Below are positions 12,004 to 24,364 of a DNA stretch of 64,000 nt, piece after piece (position 1 is the first letter of the stretch; every line of letters starts with the position of its first letter). The stretch covers positions 62,001-126,000 of the forward strand of contig VSJF01000010.1 in NCBI GenBank assembly GCA_009739215.1. The letters run 5' to 3'. The notes beneath the pieces were generated by a model. It searched no databases and was not told where the DNA came from. It saw only the letters and a list, made by a program, of their open reading frames with translations. The stretch comes from Floccularia luteovirens. Taxonomy: Eukaryota > Basidiomycota > Agaricomycetes > Agaricales > Squamanitaceae. Both the position numbers and the translations under genes were made by a program.

Positions 12004-13165
12004 CTGAGTAAGTACTTCACTGCAGGACGTAACTCCTAGTCATAAGCTTTTTGAAATGGACAAAACTCGTTGCCTGACTTGTAAAAACGTTCATCTCATT
12101 TTTAGGCTTCTTAGCAGGGTGATTAGAACTCGAAAAATATAAGGTTTCTTGATTAGTCTTTGATGTCCTATCCTTGTCGCCGAGAATGAGGTTTCTAATT
12201 CTAGGAAGCGTATATAGTAATAGTGATTATGATAAGATATTGTTAGCAATATAGCACACAGTTCAATAATAAAGCAGCCTTCAAAGGAAAGAAATGTGAC
12301 AGCATAGGTTACAAGCCAGGTATTCGATGTGGCGTCTGGTGGAACAGAGCTCGAGGAGAACAGGCAGAGAGCAGCGGGAAAACCCCCAGTCACGTGCATA
12401 TATTCTGCACCCCGACTGTACTCCGACCGCACGTTGCTCGTCCCCAGTTTCCTGCAAGCCATGTACAATTCAGCGGAATATGATACTCCGAAGAAGTTAT
12501 AGGTATGTAATTCCTATATAAATCTTTGCTGTTTTACCAGCATCTGCATCAACACTGAATGAATACATATGCGGAATTTGACATTGTATGTGTTGATTAT
12601 AAAATATACAAAGGATTGTTCTTAAAATACTACTTAAGCCAGCTGATAGGGAGTCATTCAACTTCTACTATCATCTAATTTTGAACGTGTGGAAGCAGCG
12701 GTCCAACCGGAAACTCACTGGAGCTCCCGGCATATGTTATGCATGCTATTCATATCCCTCCATCAATCCCTATACCTAATTTGAACACTCGACGGTCGGA
12801 TGACCACGAAACACTAAGCACGGAACTTTCGCCACCACGAATGGCAGCTGGAAGAGTTCGAAAAGCGCAGCACAAACCACATTTAGTAAGCTATAGGTCA
12901 GGACATACTATTTTTATAAATCGTGTACTTATACGGTTTGATCCGTGTCAGAAAACTGCCAGTCTGGTATACAAATCTGTCTGGCATTCACAGTGGATGC
13001 GTCAGTGTCAAATTTTTGATTGATTATTGATTTGTGTGGGGAAGTATATGGTATACATGAATGAGAATCATGCCGCAAGATTTCTATGATGGAATAACAT
13101 GGTAACAATAAATGACAGACAGACGGGTATATGCTACGTGCGATATACAACAAGCAGGGAAAAGA
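12004..13165. other. Intergenic region before the HPP gene 3' end
   Basis: About 1.16 kb in which I see no supportable gene. Short frames on both strands are AT-rich and lack motifs. Confidence 0.4.
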
Positions 13166-14047
13166 TCATACCGGCAAGACAGATTTCTTTTCGGCAATCG
13201 TCGGTGCAGCCTCGGAGCTATTAGTTCTCGTAACTGCGGTGCTTTCCGAAGTCGATGGTGGGGAGGGGCGATTATCAAGGTGGGCAGGGATGATAGGCTT
13301 AAACCAAAAGACAGGGTAGCGTCTTTGGATGTTGTTCACGAGTACAGCAACGGCGAGAGCGAGAGTAGAGCTCAGCAGGACTACAGGTAGGTAATACCAT
13401 CCTAGAGCTCTGACCTCTTCATCAACAGCTGCCAACAATGCTGTGGCACCTGAAAAGTTTGAAAGGTTTGAGTGAGTGAAGCTTTGTATCAAAATCAAGT
13501 CGATACACACCAGCTGGAGGATGGGTCGTTTCTGTTATCTGCATAACAACTATCGCAGTGGCTGTTGAAAGAGATCCTGCAAACCATCGCAGTTGTTCGT
13601 ATCTTTGCTCTGTGGGGACGAGATGTACGAGTTTTGTGATGCAGATACCTGTAAGCGCTCCAAGGAAGTGGCCACCGACCAAGCCACGCGGCTGTGATAA
13701 AGGTGCATCGATAGCTCCATAGATGAGCACAGCAGACGCGCCCTGATAACAGATAAGCAATGGAGATAAGATATTGTGTTGTGTCAACATACATAACTAG
13801 CTATAATTGAAGGAACGCCACGTTCGATGAAATAATGAGCTTGACCAAAGACAGCCTGAATGACTGAGATGCCAGAAAATGCGGCAATGAAGGACCACAT
13901 CCATATGAGATAGTTGGGAAGTTTACGGGGGGGTGAAGAGCGGTAGCCAAGCCATCTGGTAGCCCATTCCGGGTGGGGAGCGAGGCGGTGGTGGGTATGT
14001 GTTGGGGGGTCGAAGAACCTGAAGGGATTCCAAGATGCTAGCTTCAT
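13166..14047 (-). CDS. HPP-family integral membrane protein
   Basis: Member of the HPP family (Pfam PF04982), named for a conserved His-Pro-Pro motif. Some plant and cyanobacterial members are linked to nitrite transport into plastids; the fungal role is unknown. Three exons (14047-13793, 13742-13511, 13449-13166) give 256 aa. After a Pro/His-rich N-terminus, hydrophobic helices follow: YLIWMWSFIAAFSGISVIQA, the ASAVLIYGAIDAPLSQPRGL segment, GGHFLGALTGICITKLVHL, a helix ending ITETTHPPAGATALLAAVD with the signature HPP, and WYYLPVVLLSSTLALAVAVL. The tail contains RRYPVFWF and is then hydrophilic, Ser/Thr-rich and ends KKSVLPV. Introns are canonical and the frame is intact. Confidence 0.92.
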
Positions 14048-14624
14048 GGATGTGGTGAAGTGGCAAGAGAATGTGAGGGATGTCCGCGTTTATTAAGAAA
14101 AATAGATCCGTTCTCAATTGCGACATTATTTTAAGGTGGTGTCACGTGATCCCACCATACAAAATGTGGGTCGAAGCACCGAGTAAAACAGCCATCATCG
14201 ATTCATCCCCTTAAGGTGTTGATTGCATACGACTTAGGACGTGCGACATCCTTCATCGTCGGACCTCCGTTTACAAACACAAGACCTCATTTCTTTTCCC
14301 CGCCGCTGCTTCATGCATCCCACCAAGAAATTCCGTTGCGTACGTATCACAACTCGTACAACCAACTCGTATGCTTCTCTGTCAAGCAGTCTTTTACACA
14401 CAGCCATCCTTTGTTGTACAGCTTTTTCAATTTAGGTGTCATGTTGCACGTTGTAGCCGCCCCGCATACCACTTGATCTCGGATGTTCATCCTAACAATT
14501 CAACCGCACAATCCTCTATTGTATGGTACCAGGGAGTATCTCACACCCAGCCTTTGATAGTACGTGTGTAGTTGTTAACGTGCAAGTGAGAGATGATATT
14601 GGTAGAAATCATTCGTTACAGGAC
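14048..14624. other. Intergenic region upstream of HPP gene
   Basis: Holds the HPP promoter on the minus strand. No further gene seen. Confidence 0.4.
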
Positions 14625-14797
14625 TTGGATCTTACCCGAAGAGATCGATCTTCACATAGATTGGCTGTTAAGGGATTCTATCCAAAATAGTATATGCATT
14701 CGACACGCGCTGAAACAACTGTTGTATCTCTTGGGTTTTCTCTTTGATTCCCCTCAACTCAGGGAATGCTCAGGTCGAAAGAACAACCTACATCGCG
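14625..14797. repeat. Imperfect direct repeat, left copy
   Basis: Shares ordered blocks with 14926-15124: GATCTTNNCCCGAAGANATCGATC, ATCCAAAATAGTAT versus ATCAAAAATAGTAT, GCTGAAACAACTGT, a TTTCCCCTCAAC-type block and ACCTACATCGC at the end. The spacing between blocks differs by up to about 25 bp. No terminal inverted repeats or coding content were recognised. Confidence 0.7.
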
Positions 14798-14925
14798 AAA
14801 CGTGCTCCAAAAAAAAGCATGCTCTGAAAAATTGCATTGCTCTAGAAAATGATATTCTGAAAATTGCATGCTCTAAAAATTCATGCATATGCTCTATATA
14901 CACACTGAATTTGATCTTTGTAGTG

Positions 14926-15124
14926 CTTAGATCTTTGCCCGAAGACATCGATCGGTCACGAATTCCATCAAAAATAGTATGTGTAATCCATTCAATTTGC
15001 GCTGAAACAACTGTCACGGTGAAATGGAACTATTTCCCCGTGAAAATATTTCTTTGTTTTATTTTTGTTTCCCCTCAACGCAGGAAAAACCCATGTCGCC
15101 AGAGTAACTTCCACCTACATCGCA
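14926..15124. repeat. Imperfect direct repeat, right copy
   Basis: Partner of 14625-14797, offset by about 300-325 bp. It lies directly upstream of the first P450 promoter. Between the copies (about 14805-14900) is a second, smaller pattern: short repeats of the type GCTCT(A/G)AAAA with GCATGC-like steps. Confidence 0.7.
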
Positions 15125-15198
15125 GGGTCTGAATTGATATCGTTATCTGCGTATTATATGCATTCGTCCATAAGGGAAATTCCATCCAGTTTCAATGG

Positions 15199-15206
15199 TA
15201 TATAAG
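15199..15206 (+). promoter_or_regulatory. TATA box of the first P450 gene
   Basis: TATATAAG sits about 95 bp upstream of the ATG at 15295 and is followed by a C/T-rich leader, the usual basidiomycete core promoter layout. Confidence 0.6.
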
Positions 15207-15294
15207 ACACCAAAGCTTCTCATCTACTTCACCATCCAACAGCTCTCTCATCTCGTCTCGTCTTGTCTCATAGAACATTACAACCTCCTGTAAA

Positions 15295-17364
15295 ATGGCA
15301 AGCTTCTCGACTCTTTACCACGGCATAGCCCCTACACTCTCCCAAAACTTCATCATTCTCGCTGCGCTTTTGTCTGCTGCTATTTATCTCTTCTCTAATA
15401 ATATACTATCCAAGCGCATTAAGGATGCTAATGGCAACCCAATTCCTCAGGGACCAACCGGTCTCCCAATAGTTGGTGCGTAATAACCGTCGCCATTAAC
15501 GATGGTGAATACATTATTAACTACCTTACAGGCTCATTCCCATTCTTGACCCGCTATCCAGAGCTCACGCTCGATTACTGGGCCAAGAAATTTGGATCTT
15601 TGTACTCAGTTTGGCTGGGCAACCAGCTATTTGTTATTGTGTCCGACCCGCAGATAGTCAAGGACTTGATGGTCACCAATGGGGCAATCTTTTCTTCTCG
15701 CAAGGAGATGTTCTTGAAATCACAGATCATATTTGCTGGTCGCGGTATCACCGCAACTCCCTACAACGACCGATGGTCAGTCTCATGTTTCATGTCTCTT
15801 AAAGGGATTCTCGCTGATACCCTCATTTTAGGAGGAAACACCGTCGCATTGCCACTGGATGGCTCAACAAGCCAGCAGTTGATGGATACACCGATGTTCT
15901 TGATTACGAGGCAACCATCCTGGTTAAAGATCTATACAAACACGGTAACGGTGGTCTAGCACCAATCAACCCACAACCTCATGCTGGAAGATGTTCTTTG
16001 AACAACATGCTCACAATCACCTTCGGAACGCGCACAGACACAATTGATCACCCGCTTGTAGCACGCGCTCTCAGTCTCTCCCGTGAATTCATGTTAGTGC
16101 TTCCATAAATTTTTCAAATTCTCAGTTTCTGATTTGTCCGAACAACTAGGAATTGCACTGGGCCGGTGTCAAACCTGACTGATTTTGTCCCCATCCTTCA
16201 ACGTCTCCCTAACTACATGAAGACCCGAGGACAGAAGCTCCACGCGGGTTTGGTTGAAACTTATGGCGGTATGATCAATGACATCGATCAGCGCATGAAG
16301 AGGGGCGAAAATGTTCCCGATTGCTTGGTAAAATCAATGTTAGAAGTTAGAGAAGAAGAGGACCTCAGCCATCTCGACATGGCCATCCTTTGTTCTGCTT
16401 TCATGATTGGGGGCGTTGAAACAGTTCGTACCCGCACTTATATCAAAATGATGTCCGAAAGGCTAACCTGTTACTTGTCATAAGACCGCATCCATCATGC
16501 AGTGGTTCTCCGCCCTGATCCCGGCATACCCCGAGATCCAAGCGAAGGCACACGAGGAACTCGATCGTGTTGTCGGTCGCAATCGCTTGCCAAATGTCGA
16601 AGATGAGAAGAATCTGCCATTCATTCATGCTATCATTAAGGTCCGTCGGCCTTAACTTACCTTCGATTTTTGCTCACCGCATGATTCCCTTTTCTTCAAT
16701 CTGTAGGAAGTTGAACGGTGCCACAACCCATTCTGGCTTGGTACTCCCCACGTCAACACACAAGACTACACGTACCGTGGTCAATTCATTCCAAAGAATA
16801 CCGTCGTGGTCTTGAACACTGTGAGTTTTACTCTTCTATGTCGTACATCAACCAAAAGTGATTGAATACAATCCATTCATTAGTATACGATGCACCACGA
16901 CCCACAAAGGCACCCCGATCCTTTCAAGTTCAACGTCAGTCTTTCGCCGGACACATGTATTTTTACTGGAAAGACACTAACCCTTTTTCTGTTTTGTCAC
17001 GCAACAGCCCGAAAGGTATATGAAAGATTCCACCTTATCTTCTGAATCTGCCAACTTGCCGAATGCAATGGACCGTGACCACTGGATGTTCGGTGTCGGG
17101 TGAGTCTATCAAATTCCGGTCAATAATGGAGAGATGCTTACATATTACCGGAATAGCCGCCGCATCTGCCCTGGTATGTGGGTCGCGGAGCGTGAAGTCT
17201 TCCTCGCCATAGCACGTATGCTTTGGGCATTCAAGATGAACGAAATTCCAGGCGAACCAATTGATTTGAAGGAATACGATGGTCTCTCTGGACGTTCTCC
17301 AGTTCCTTTCCGTATTAAGATGGTCCCTCGTCATGAGAAAGTTACTGAGGTTCTCGGCCTTTGA
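15295..17364 (+). CDS. Cytochrome P450 monooxygenase (first of tandem pair)
   Basis: Membrane-anchored, heme-thiolate monooxygenase of the ER, of the class used in fungal secondary metabolism and xenobiotic oxidation. Features in order: an N-terminal anchor (NFIILAALLSAAIYLF), a proline hinge PQGPTGLPIVG, a B-C region and helix C with WRKHRRIATGWLN, an I-helix segment around CSAFMIGGVETTAS with the oxygen-binding ET(T/S) core, a K-helix KEVER (ExxR) and a PERYMKD meander. The heme-binding loop FGVGRRICPGM supplies the Cys ligand. The end is MVPRHEKVTEVLGL with stop at 17364. About nine short introns all join in frame, including one within the heme loop. The substrate cannot be predicted. The family is not assigned; it shares features with proteins annotated as O-methylsterigmatocystin oxidoreductase-like or phenylacetate hydroxylase-like. 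Confidence 0.94.
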
Positions 17365-18804
17365 TTTCACTCCTGAACCAAAACAAGTATACATAGCATA
17401 AAATTGCTCGACCCCACATAAATATTTTCTTCCTTTTCTTTAGAAGTTGATAGAGTTCTACGGTTCACTTGATATACATTGTAATAATAAATATACATAT
17501 AGAACTTAGGGTTGGATATTTGAATGATAACCAAATGATAACCTGACTGATCGATCAACATCTTTGGGGAACGGTATTCATAGGTGTGTTATTTTTTGTT
17601 CTTGCTCACCTGACGGGTCGAAATAAGATTGTATCACCGTCCCCTCCATAATTTATATCGGCGTGAAACTTTTGATTAGGTATAGGTACGATGGCACGGA
17701 CTCGTTTCATTGAATTTAGGGACAATTTAGAATCCGCAGCATGATTATTATTTTTATGGCCTAGGCTTGAATTAAGTTCCGACCCTCATGTAATGCGATC
17801 ACTCGTTCGAGCGCTGAGAATGCAACGAGTTTGGATATATAACAAATACTGGGGAATTACATAATATATATTGTTTCGGTATTTATTCGTGATAGAGTTG
17901 CCAAACATGACATCATGTGATTGCCCATTTTCCAACCCAGACTTCCATTTACTTTCTCTTCACGCAAATACATTCGGGTGTGCCACTACGACCCTAACAT
18001 CCCACCTCTCAAACGTCAAGGTTACCAGTTCTCTAGGACCAAGTTGTCGTGTGCGCTCGTCTCGACCCTCATATGCAATGTTGGCAATCGTCTATTTATC
18101 TCGTCACGCATTCTGGCCGTTTACCAGATTCAGGCCTTTTCAACTGCCCGCAACTGACCGTATCAGAATGCTGACTCACTCCTTGAGAAAACAGTCATTG
18201 AAAGCCCTTACAGCTTGAGCTGTGCAACAAAAGTTCGACCGTCAAGCCCGAACGATCAGTTGCTGTCAGTTACTCTGACATGAAAACCTTGTTATTGGGA
18301 AGGATCAGTAAAGGATTGAAACATCATGGGAATCAACTCCTTTTTTCTTTCTTTCCAATGACTCACCAGCACGTAATTCAACTTATCTTTTCAACCTACC
18401 ATTTCTTGACTTTGATGGCAACCGACGAAAACAGTTTCAAGGGGCTTTTGGGTCCTAACCTCCATTTGAATTTAAAATAAAATAAAGATTGAGGCGTCTT
18501 TTCGAAACACGGGCTAGAATGAACATTGTTCTTCTGGTATAGAGTTAAAACAGGTCTTGCCTAATGAGCGGAACAGGTTCCGACACGTGGCAATCATAGG
18601 TGTTTATCTATTGCCTTCATTGCTAATTCAAAGTAGCCTTGGAGCACGGCAAACGGATATATAAATTTCGCCATGGAGGCGTGTCGGGTCCGATATTTTA
18701 GATCGAATGAAGATCTCGTCACTTTCAAATTACTAATTAGGACTCATGACGCAACTCTTAAAAAGTAGAGTTTGCAATAGCACCCCACCATAACATTCAC
18801 AACC
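17365..18804. other. Intergenic region between the two P450 genes
   Basis: About 1.44 kb. A TATATAAAT element at about 18656-18664, roughly 145 bp upstream of the second P450 start, is a likely core promoter. The rest shows only short unconvincing frames (for example 17871-18218). Confidence 0.5.
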
Positions 18805-20796
18805 ATGATTTCTGTCCCTCTGGTCTCTCTATGTCTACTCCTGGTATACTGTGCTTGGCTGATTCACTGCTTCATAACATCGAAGGACCTTCCATTACCG
18901 CCTGGTCCACGGGGAAGTTTGCTTGCTGGCGTAAAAGATTCTATACCCCAATCAGAGCCTTGGAGAACTTACGCTGCTTGGAGCCTTCAATATAACAGTA
19001 TTCAACCTATTATTATAATATATTCCTCTCGCTGATTTCTCTGACTTTTAGACCCATTCATCTCTTTCCGTGTCTATAACCGCCGAGTTGTAGTCCTGAA
19101 TAGTGTACAGGCAGTGCAAGACCTTCTTGGGAGAAGGGCGAACATTTACTCTGACCGACCAGTATCTTGGATGTACAATGTTATCTGCGATCGTGGTAAA
19201 GCAATTTTCAATATTTCATCTCTGGATGACCGGCACAAACAATACCGAAAACTCGTGCGAACTGGTCTCGGGGTCCGCGCAACGAGAGAATACTGGCCAA
19301 TTTTGCTGCTAGAAGTATCCAAGTTGATTGATGGACTAGTGGCAAGTCCTGACAGGTACGAGAAGCATATACGAAGGTCTGTAGATCCTATCAACTACAA
19401 TGAATGAATGGTTGCTAATGGTAACCAATAGAAATGCGGCTGGAGTCATCATGAAAGTCGCTTTTGGTTACACTGTAGTCGAGGATGATCCGTTCATCCA
19501 GGTGGCAGAAGAAACAGCCAAGATATCTGGATGGGCAACTGCACCCGGTCGCTGGCTTGTCGATTATTTTCCTATCGGTATGCTTGTTCCAAATTTAGAC
19601 TTTGTGCTTTTCATAGGTTAACCTCTGTTCCAACGAAGTTCGTTTCCTCCCAGATTTTTTTCCAGGGACAGGTTTCAAACGGCAAGGGAAGGTGTGGAGG
19701 GATCGATTAAGATATCTTTCCGATGTTCCGCATGAATGGGTAAAAAAACAAATGGTGTGTGATCATCATTTGATGGCAATGAATAACTTGACCTGATGTA
19801 TTTTTATGGCATAGGCAACCCAAAACTATACAGAGTCATTTACTTCACGGCTCCTTCGACCCGAAGGCAAAGATAGTATCACTCCAGAACAAGAGGACCT
19901 TATCAAATGGTGTGCTGGTGGATTTTACGCAGGAGCAGGAGACACAGTAAGCCTCGAATTTTTGCTTTATTTCCGAGGAACTTAACGGGAAGTTTCTCCT
20001 AGACGGTTTCGGCTCTCATTTCCTTTGTGTTACTTATGGCTTTGAACCCTGATGTACAACGGCGAGCGCAAGCCGAGATTGATGAGATAGTAGGGAAGGA
20101 CCATTTACCACATCCGGATTTACTAAACCAACTCGTTTATCTGCTTGCCGTGATGAAAGAAGTTCTAAGATACGCTCCCGTTGGTAACCTCGGTTAGTCT
20201 CGTGGCTTGTGTGAGGTATCCTCGATGTTTACACCTAATTTCATATACAGCATTACCACATCGTGTTATTCGAGATGACGATTACGATGGGTACAGGATA
20301 CCAAAAGACGCTACTATAATGGCGAACGTGTGGTTTGTCTGCTTTAATGCGGTATATTTATAGCTTGTCTGATTGATATGCAAGGGCAATTATGCACGAT
20401 CCGTATACTTATCCGAAACCCTTCGAGTTTTCTCCTGCTCGATTTCTTACTTCGGGTCACTCCAACGCACAAGCAGATCCAAGGCAGTTTTCATTCGGTT
20501 TTGGCTCACGGTCCTGTCCGGGTATGTTCACTCTTTCTTTTTCTTCTTCTTAGTAATAATACTCCACTCAGGAGTGCACTTTGCGGAGACAACAATGCTG
20601 TTGACCATGGCTAGCATTCTCTCGAGATTTGATATCTCATTACCTGAAAAAGGTCCGAAACCAGAGGTTGGGTTTACCACTGGAATCACCAGGTAAGACA
20701 CATGATTAATTGCTCCTCTCTGCTCCACTCCCTAACTCTCAATGCAGCCACATCAAATGTTTTCCAATAGAAATACACCCCAGACACGGCCTCTAA
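18805..20796 (+). CDS. Cytochrome P450 monooxygenase (second of tandem pair)
   Basis: Second ER-anchored P450. The N-terminus is a hydrophobic anchor (PLVSLCLLLVYCAWLIHCF) followed by the hinge LPLPPGPRGS. Then come helix C HKQYRKLVRTGLG, the WATAPGRWLVDYFPI and LPDFFPGTGFK segments, the I-helix GGFYAGAGDTTVSA with AGxDT, the K-helix KEVLRYAPVG (ExxR), and the heme loop FGFGSRSCPGVHFAE with its intron after PG. A final intron leads to SHIKCFPIEIHPRHGL and stop at 20796. About ten introns, all in frame, so it looks functional. The layout resembles basidiomycete P450s annotated as O-methylsterigmatocystin oxidoreductase-like (CYP64-related). It differs strongly from its neighbour, so the pair is not a recent tandem duplication. 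Confidence 0.94.
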
Positions 20797-20982
20797 ACAC
20801 GGAGATGTTAATAGGTCTATAGAATTTTCCGAGCGATTGTTTTTAATTACTTTAGTTAATGTTACATGTATTATGTAATTAAGTACTTAATGTTATCACG
20901 TGATACGGTAACCCCATCTGAATCCCGGTGACTCTGGAGGTCAGTCTGAGAGCTGTTCAGTGTCTACCAAATACACATTTGA

Positions 20983-23424
20983 ATGGACTGTAAGAATTGT
21001 GGGCTAGGACAAAGGCAGTTCTTTTGTGTCAACTGCCTCAAGACTCAGTTCGTATAACCATTCATTCTAGTTCATCTAATGTCCGTTTTTTATCTCACAA
21101 TTCTTCAGCTTGCGCGACTTTCGTCACCAGATCCAACATTTTGAGACCGATCGCGATGTGCAAGTTTCCAAGTCGTCAAAGGCTCTCGAATCAATTGAGC
21201 ATGCTCGGGTATCCCGCTCAACACTTGCAGACTATCAAACTAGACTTCAAGAAGTTCAAGCTGGTCTTGCACGATTGAGGAAGGAGAATGACAAAAGTGC
21301 GTAGAATGGCTTCTGATGGTATATTCATATATATATGAACGAGACATCTGCTTGGATTGAAAGAGCGAGATCGTCTGCGTACCCTACGGGAGACACTTGC
21401 CTCAAGGAGACGCACACTGTCAAGTGCGAAATTTCTACCACCGCATACACTCGCTCGTGAGGCCCAAGAACTCGCGTTATTGAGCAACACTATAGCTCGT
21501 GCGCGGACAGGTCTTGTACAAGAGCTTGTCGAAGTGTTTAATATCGTTGAGGTTGGCGGTCGTCCACCTATAGGTGGCAAAGCGGGGAGTAAAGGAGAAT
21601 GGACAATTGGAGACCTGATTCTGCCTGTTCCAGGAGATATGAGGCGTGAGTACCACTTCTTTTTCGGTTTCCCAATTCTTTTTCTGTTCTTTTTGAATTT
21701 CTGGTTCACTTTATGATCGCACTTCATCGTCCTCCTTCTCCAATCATACCGAAGCCGGAGCAGTCTTCTATGCCACTTGCATATGACATTCCTATATGCG
21801 TTTTTATTGCTCGGTTCCTGCATCTTCGTGATTTGGCACGAACAAACTCCCATTTTACATATCTACTCCTATGATTTCCAATAACAACGGCGCAATCGGA
21901 ATAATTTTTATTATTTGAATAACGCGGATCGAAACTCCCCAGATTAATCTACGGGTCGGTGGTGACAACTGCCACCGATAAACTGTAATGTTAATTCAAA
22001 TTGTAGGAATGCGATGGATACTAAAACAGTCACCCTGCGATCATTCTAGGACTATTCTCTAAACCTTTATACTTTATCTTCCGCTTATGTCCACATGCCT
22101 TGGTGCGTTTCAGATAATAGCTGGATATTCTTGGATCTGCGACAGTCCCGGAACACCCTCCCTTTGTTTCATTTTAAACTTTTTCGTTCACCTCTATCCT
22201 CAAGTAACTAGTTCTAATCATACATTTGGTTCTTTTTCAAAGGGTATCCTCCAGATCACATCAATGCCGTGCTGACGCATACAATTCATTTCCTCACTTT
22301 ACTTACATTCTATCTTGGTGTCAAGCTCCCGTTCGAGATAATCTGGAGTTCTAGTTCCGCGCTGTCCGGGAGTGGTAGTACAGGAAGCACAGGTGTTAGT
22401 GGGGCGTTGGGTGGTGCTGTTTCTTCACCGAGAAGTTCTGGATCATCTAAAGTACAGTATAGTTCGAGTAGCTCTTCTTCTAAATCAGGAGGGACTAGTG
22501 GGAAACATGGTGGAGGAGATGCATTTTGGGTTACTGGGAAGCTTGGAGTTGGGATACCTTGGATTGGTGCTGGTCGAGGTGCTGAAACGGGTGGTTGGGC
22601 AAAGTAAGTGTTGCTTCTCCGAGCAAAGTTTTGCATAGGTTACAGGAATTAATGACCTCCTTTCTGTCTGCACACGAATCAATGCTAATCACCAGACTAC
22701 TACAGATGGTCGACCAAAAACCCTCTGCACGTTTCGTCTAATACCATAACATCCCCATTTCCACTTCCTGCCACCCCGACCGACCTTCTGGAATCGTATA
22801 TCGACGAGAACCCAGACCCCACCTCTCCGACGACACCCCGACTATCACCAGATGATTCAGTGAAACCGCCAAAGCCATCGCCAACATCTCACTCGTTTAC
22901 AACAGCCCTCGCTATGCTTTTGTATGATGTTTGTTATCTTGCGCATACACAGGGTGTGGATGTCCCGTTAAGCCAAGCTGGAGATGCTATAAGCAATCTG
23001 TGGGCGGTGTGCTGCAGCGCTGAACTAGGAAGGTGTGTATCATATTGCTATCGTGCTTCCATATGTTTCACTCCATTCCTGCCTCATTGTTCTGAAACTG
23101 ATTCATACATTCATCTAATGCAGAAAATCACATACGACATTTCCATACTTGCCCCCACCAACACCGCCTTCTTTTCCTCTCGATTTCGGCCACCTATTGC
23201 AAGCTACAGCTGCTGGACCTGTTCGTCGCATGCGTATGAATGGCGTCAGAGCTGTCAATTCAACGGGCAATATCGACAGTGGCAGTGCAGGCGAGAAAAC
23301 AGATACAGGAAATCAGGTGGTAGGTGGGGGTCGAATGTATAGGCGTGGCAGGGATGGGGAAAGGGATCGACCAGACAAGATTGTAGAAGAAGGGTGGGAT
23401 TTGGTGGAGGATGATTCATTTTGA
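20983..23424 (+). CDS. ATG14: Autophagy protein Atg14 / UVRAG-type PI3K complex subunit
   Basis: Regulatory subunit of the class III PI3-kinase (Vps34-Vps15-Beclin) complex that starts autophagosome formation. The N-terminus MDCKNCGLGQRQFFCVNCLK carries paired Cys (CxxC and CxxC) typical of Atg14/Barkor. A long coiled coil follows, including STLADYQTRLQEVQAGLARL and LKERDRLRTLRETLASRRRT. Then come GEWTIGDLILPVPGD and the conserved core YPPDHINAVLTHTIHFLTLL with LGVKLPFEIIW. A Ser/Gly-rich stretch, KNPLHVSS and TALAMLLYDVCYLAHTQGVD are followed by a charged tail ending EDDSF at 23424. The intron from about 21643 to 22242 is near 600 nt, about ten times the local norm. All junctions I tested are in frame. 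Matches the Pfam UVRAG/Atg14 family (PF10186); Vps38/UVRAG is the alternative assignment. Confidence 0.85.
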
Positions 23425-23867
23425 TAATAGATTCAGAATTAGATCGAACTGGATTTGATGATCAAATTCAATACAGTTAGAAGGCTGTAATCATACAAAA
23501 GTAGCTATAAATCGGTTGCAATGACATCAATGTATTTTTAAAGAAATTATTGATTCAGTAAAGAATGACAAGAAGTAATTAGGAGATGCATCGATGAAGG
23601 TTACAACCGCCACAAGTAGCGGAAAATAGGACAATCGAGGAGTTTTTCAGACATGTCATCATGCATCCTGAACTGTTTCTCATGCTAAATACGAAGCGAG
23701 AGTTTTTTGTTCCCTTAGTCTTCTCACTATTCGGCTAACAATTTGCTAAGAAAACCAACGTTCTCCGACTCCAAGACTTTCTCTTCAACCTTTCAACCTG
23801 TGTCTATAAAATTTCCGCTTACTCTCGTATATCCAGTCACTCTTTTTTTAAACCCCTTCTTGAAACA
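23425..23867. promoter_or_regulatory. Intergenic region with promoter of the small secreted protein gene
   Basis: TATAAAA at 23805-23811 lies 57 bp before the ATG at 23868. The stretch is C/T-rich near the gene. No other gene seen. Confidence 0.45.
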
Positions 23868-24364
23868 ATGTCTCCTCTGAACAGAATATTCCAAAGCCTA
23901 ACAACACTCTTCTTGGTCCTAGGATGGATGATGATCACGCACGCTAATGCCCTTCCTATACCTTCCTCGCATGGTACCTACGATGTCATGATTATGGTCT
24001 GTTTCAGTTGATATGTTTTCCCATCTTTGAACTAATTATAAAACCCCCCTTATAGCGAGTCGATACGGTACACCATAGGCATACTTGGCATAAAATTCCA
24101 GAGAATCAAGAAGAATCCCTATCACACAACACATCCGACTCGATAGAGTCTGTCTCAGATAGCCACACGCAAGAAGATGTCACTCTTTGGGCAGGAACTT
24201 ATCCGTCGGACTGTGAAGATGGTATGAGTGATTACCTGCCGTGGGATTGCAGAGACTCTTCAGAGCTACGCCGACATACAAGTTCATCGGAGGATACAAT
24301 GTCACTGGTGCGGTATTCAGCTATTGGTTATAGATTTGTGGAATACTTACGACATGACAAATAG
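23868..24364 (+). CDS. Small secreted protein candidate, 145 aa
   Basis: Not recognised from any named family. Two exons (23868-23996 and 24056-24364) separated by a 59-nt GT-AG intron give 145 aa. The start MSPLNRIFQSLTTLFLVLGW opens a clear hydrophobic signal sequence with a likely cleavage after THANA or shortly after. The mature part is hydrophilic, rich in Ser, His, Asp and Glu (for example DSIESVSDSHTQED), with two Cys close together (SDCEDG and WDCRDS) that could form one disulfide. It ends VEYLRHDK. Its TATA box, C/T leader and in-frame intron support a real gene. The size and composition fit an apoplastic or effector-type small secreted protein, but no function should be assumed. The first codons after the intron could differ if another acceptor is used. 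Confidence 0.6.

Noticed and set aside
14593..15132. 179-codon plus-strand frame
   Set aside because: It spans the imperfect direct repeat and its low-complexity spacer. The translation has no domain-like character, and the internal similarity is explained by the DNA repeat.
15295..24364. Secondary-metabolite gene cluster around the two P450s
   Set aside because: No backbone synthase (PKS, NRPS, terpene cyclase), transporter or pathway regulator is present nearby. The neighbours are an autophagy gene, an HPP protein and a small secreted protein.
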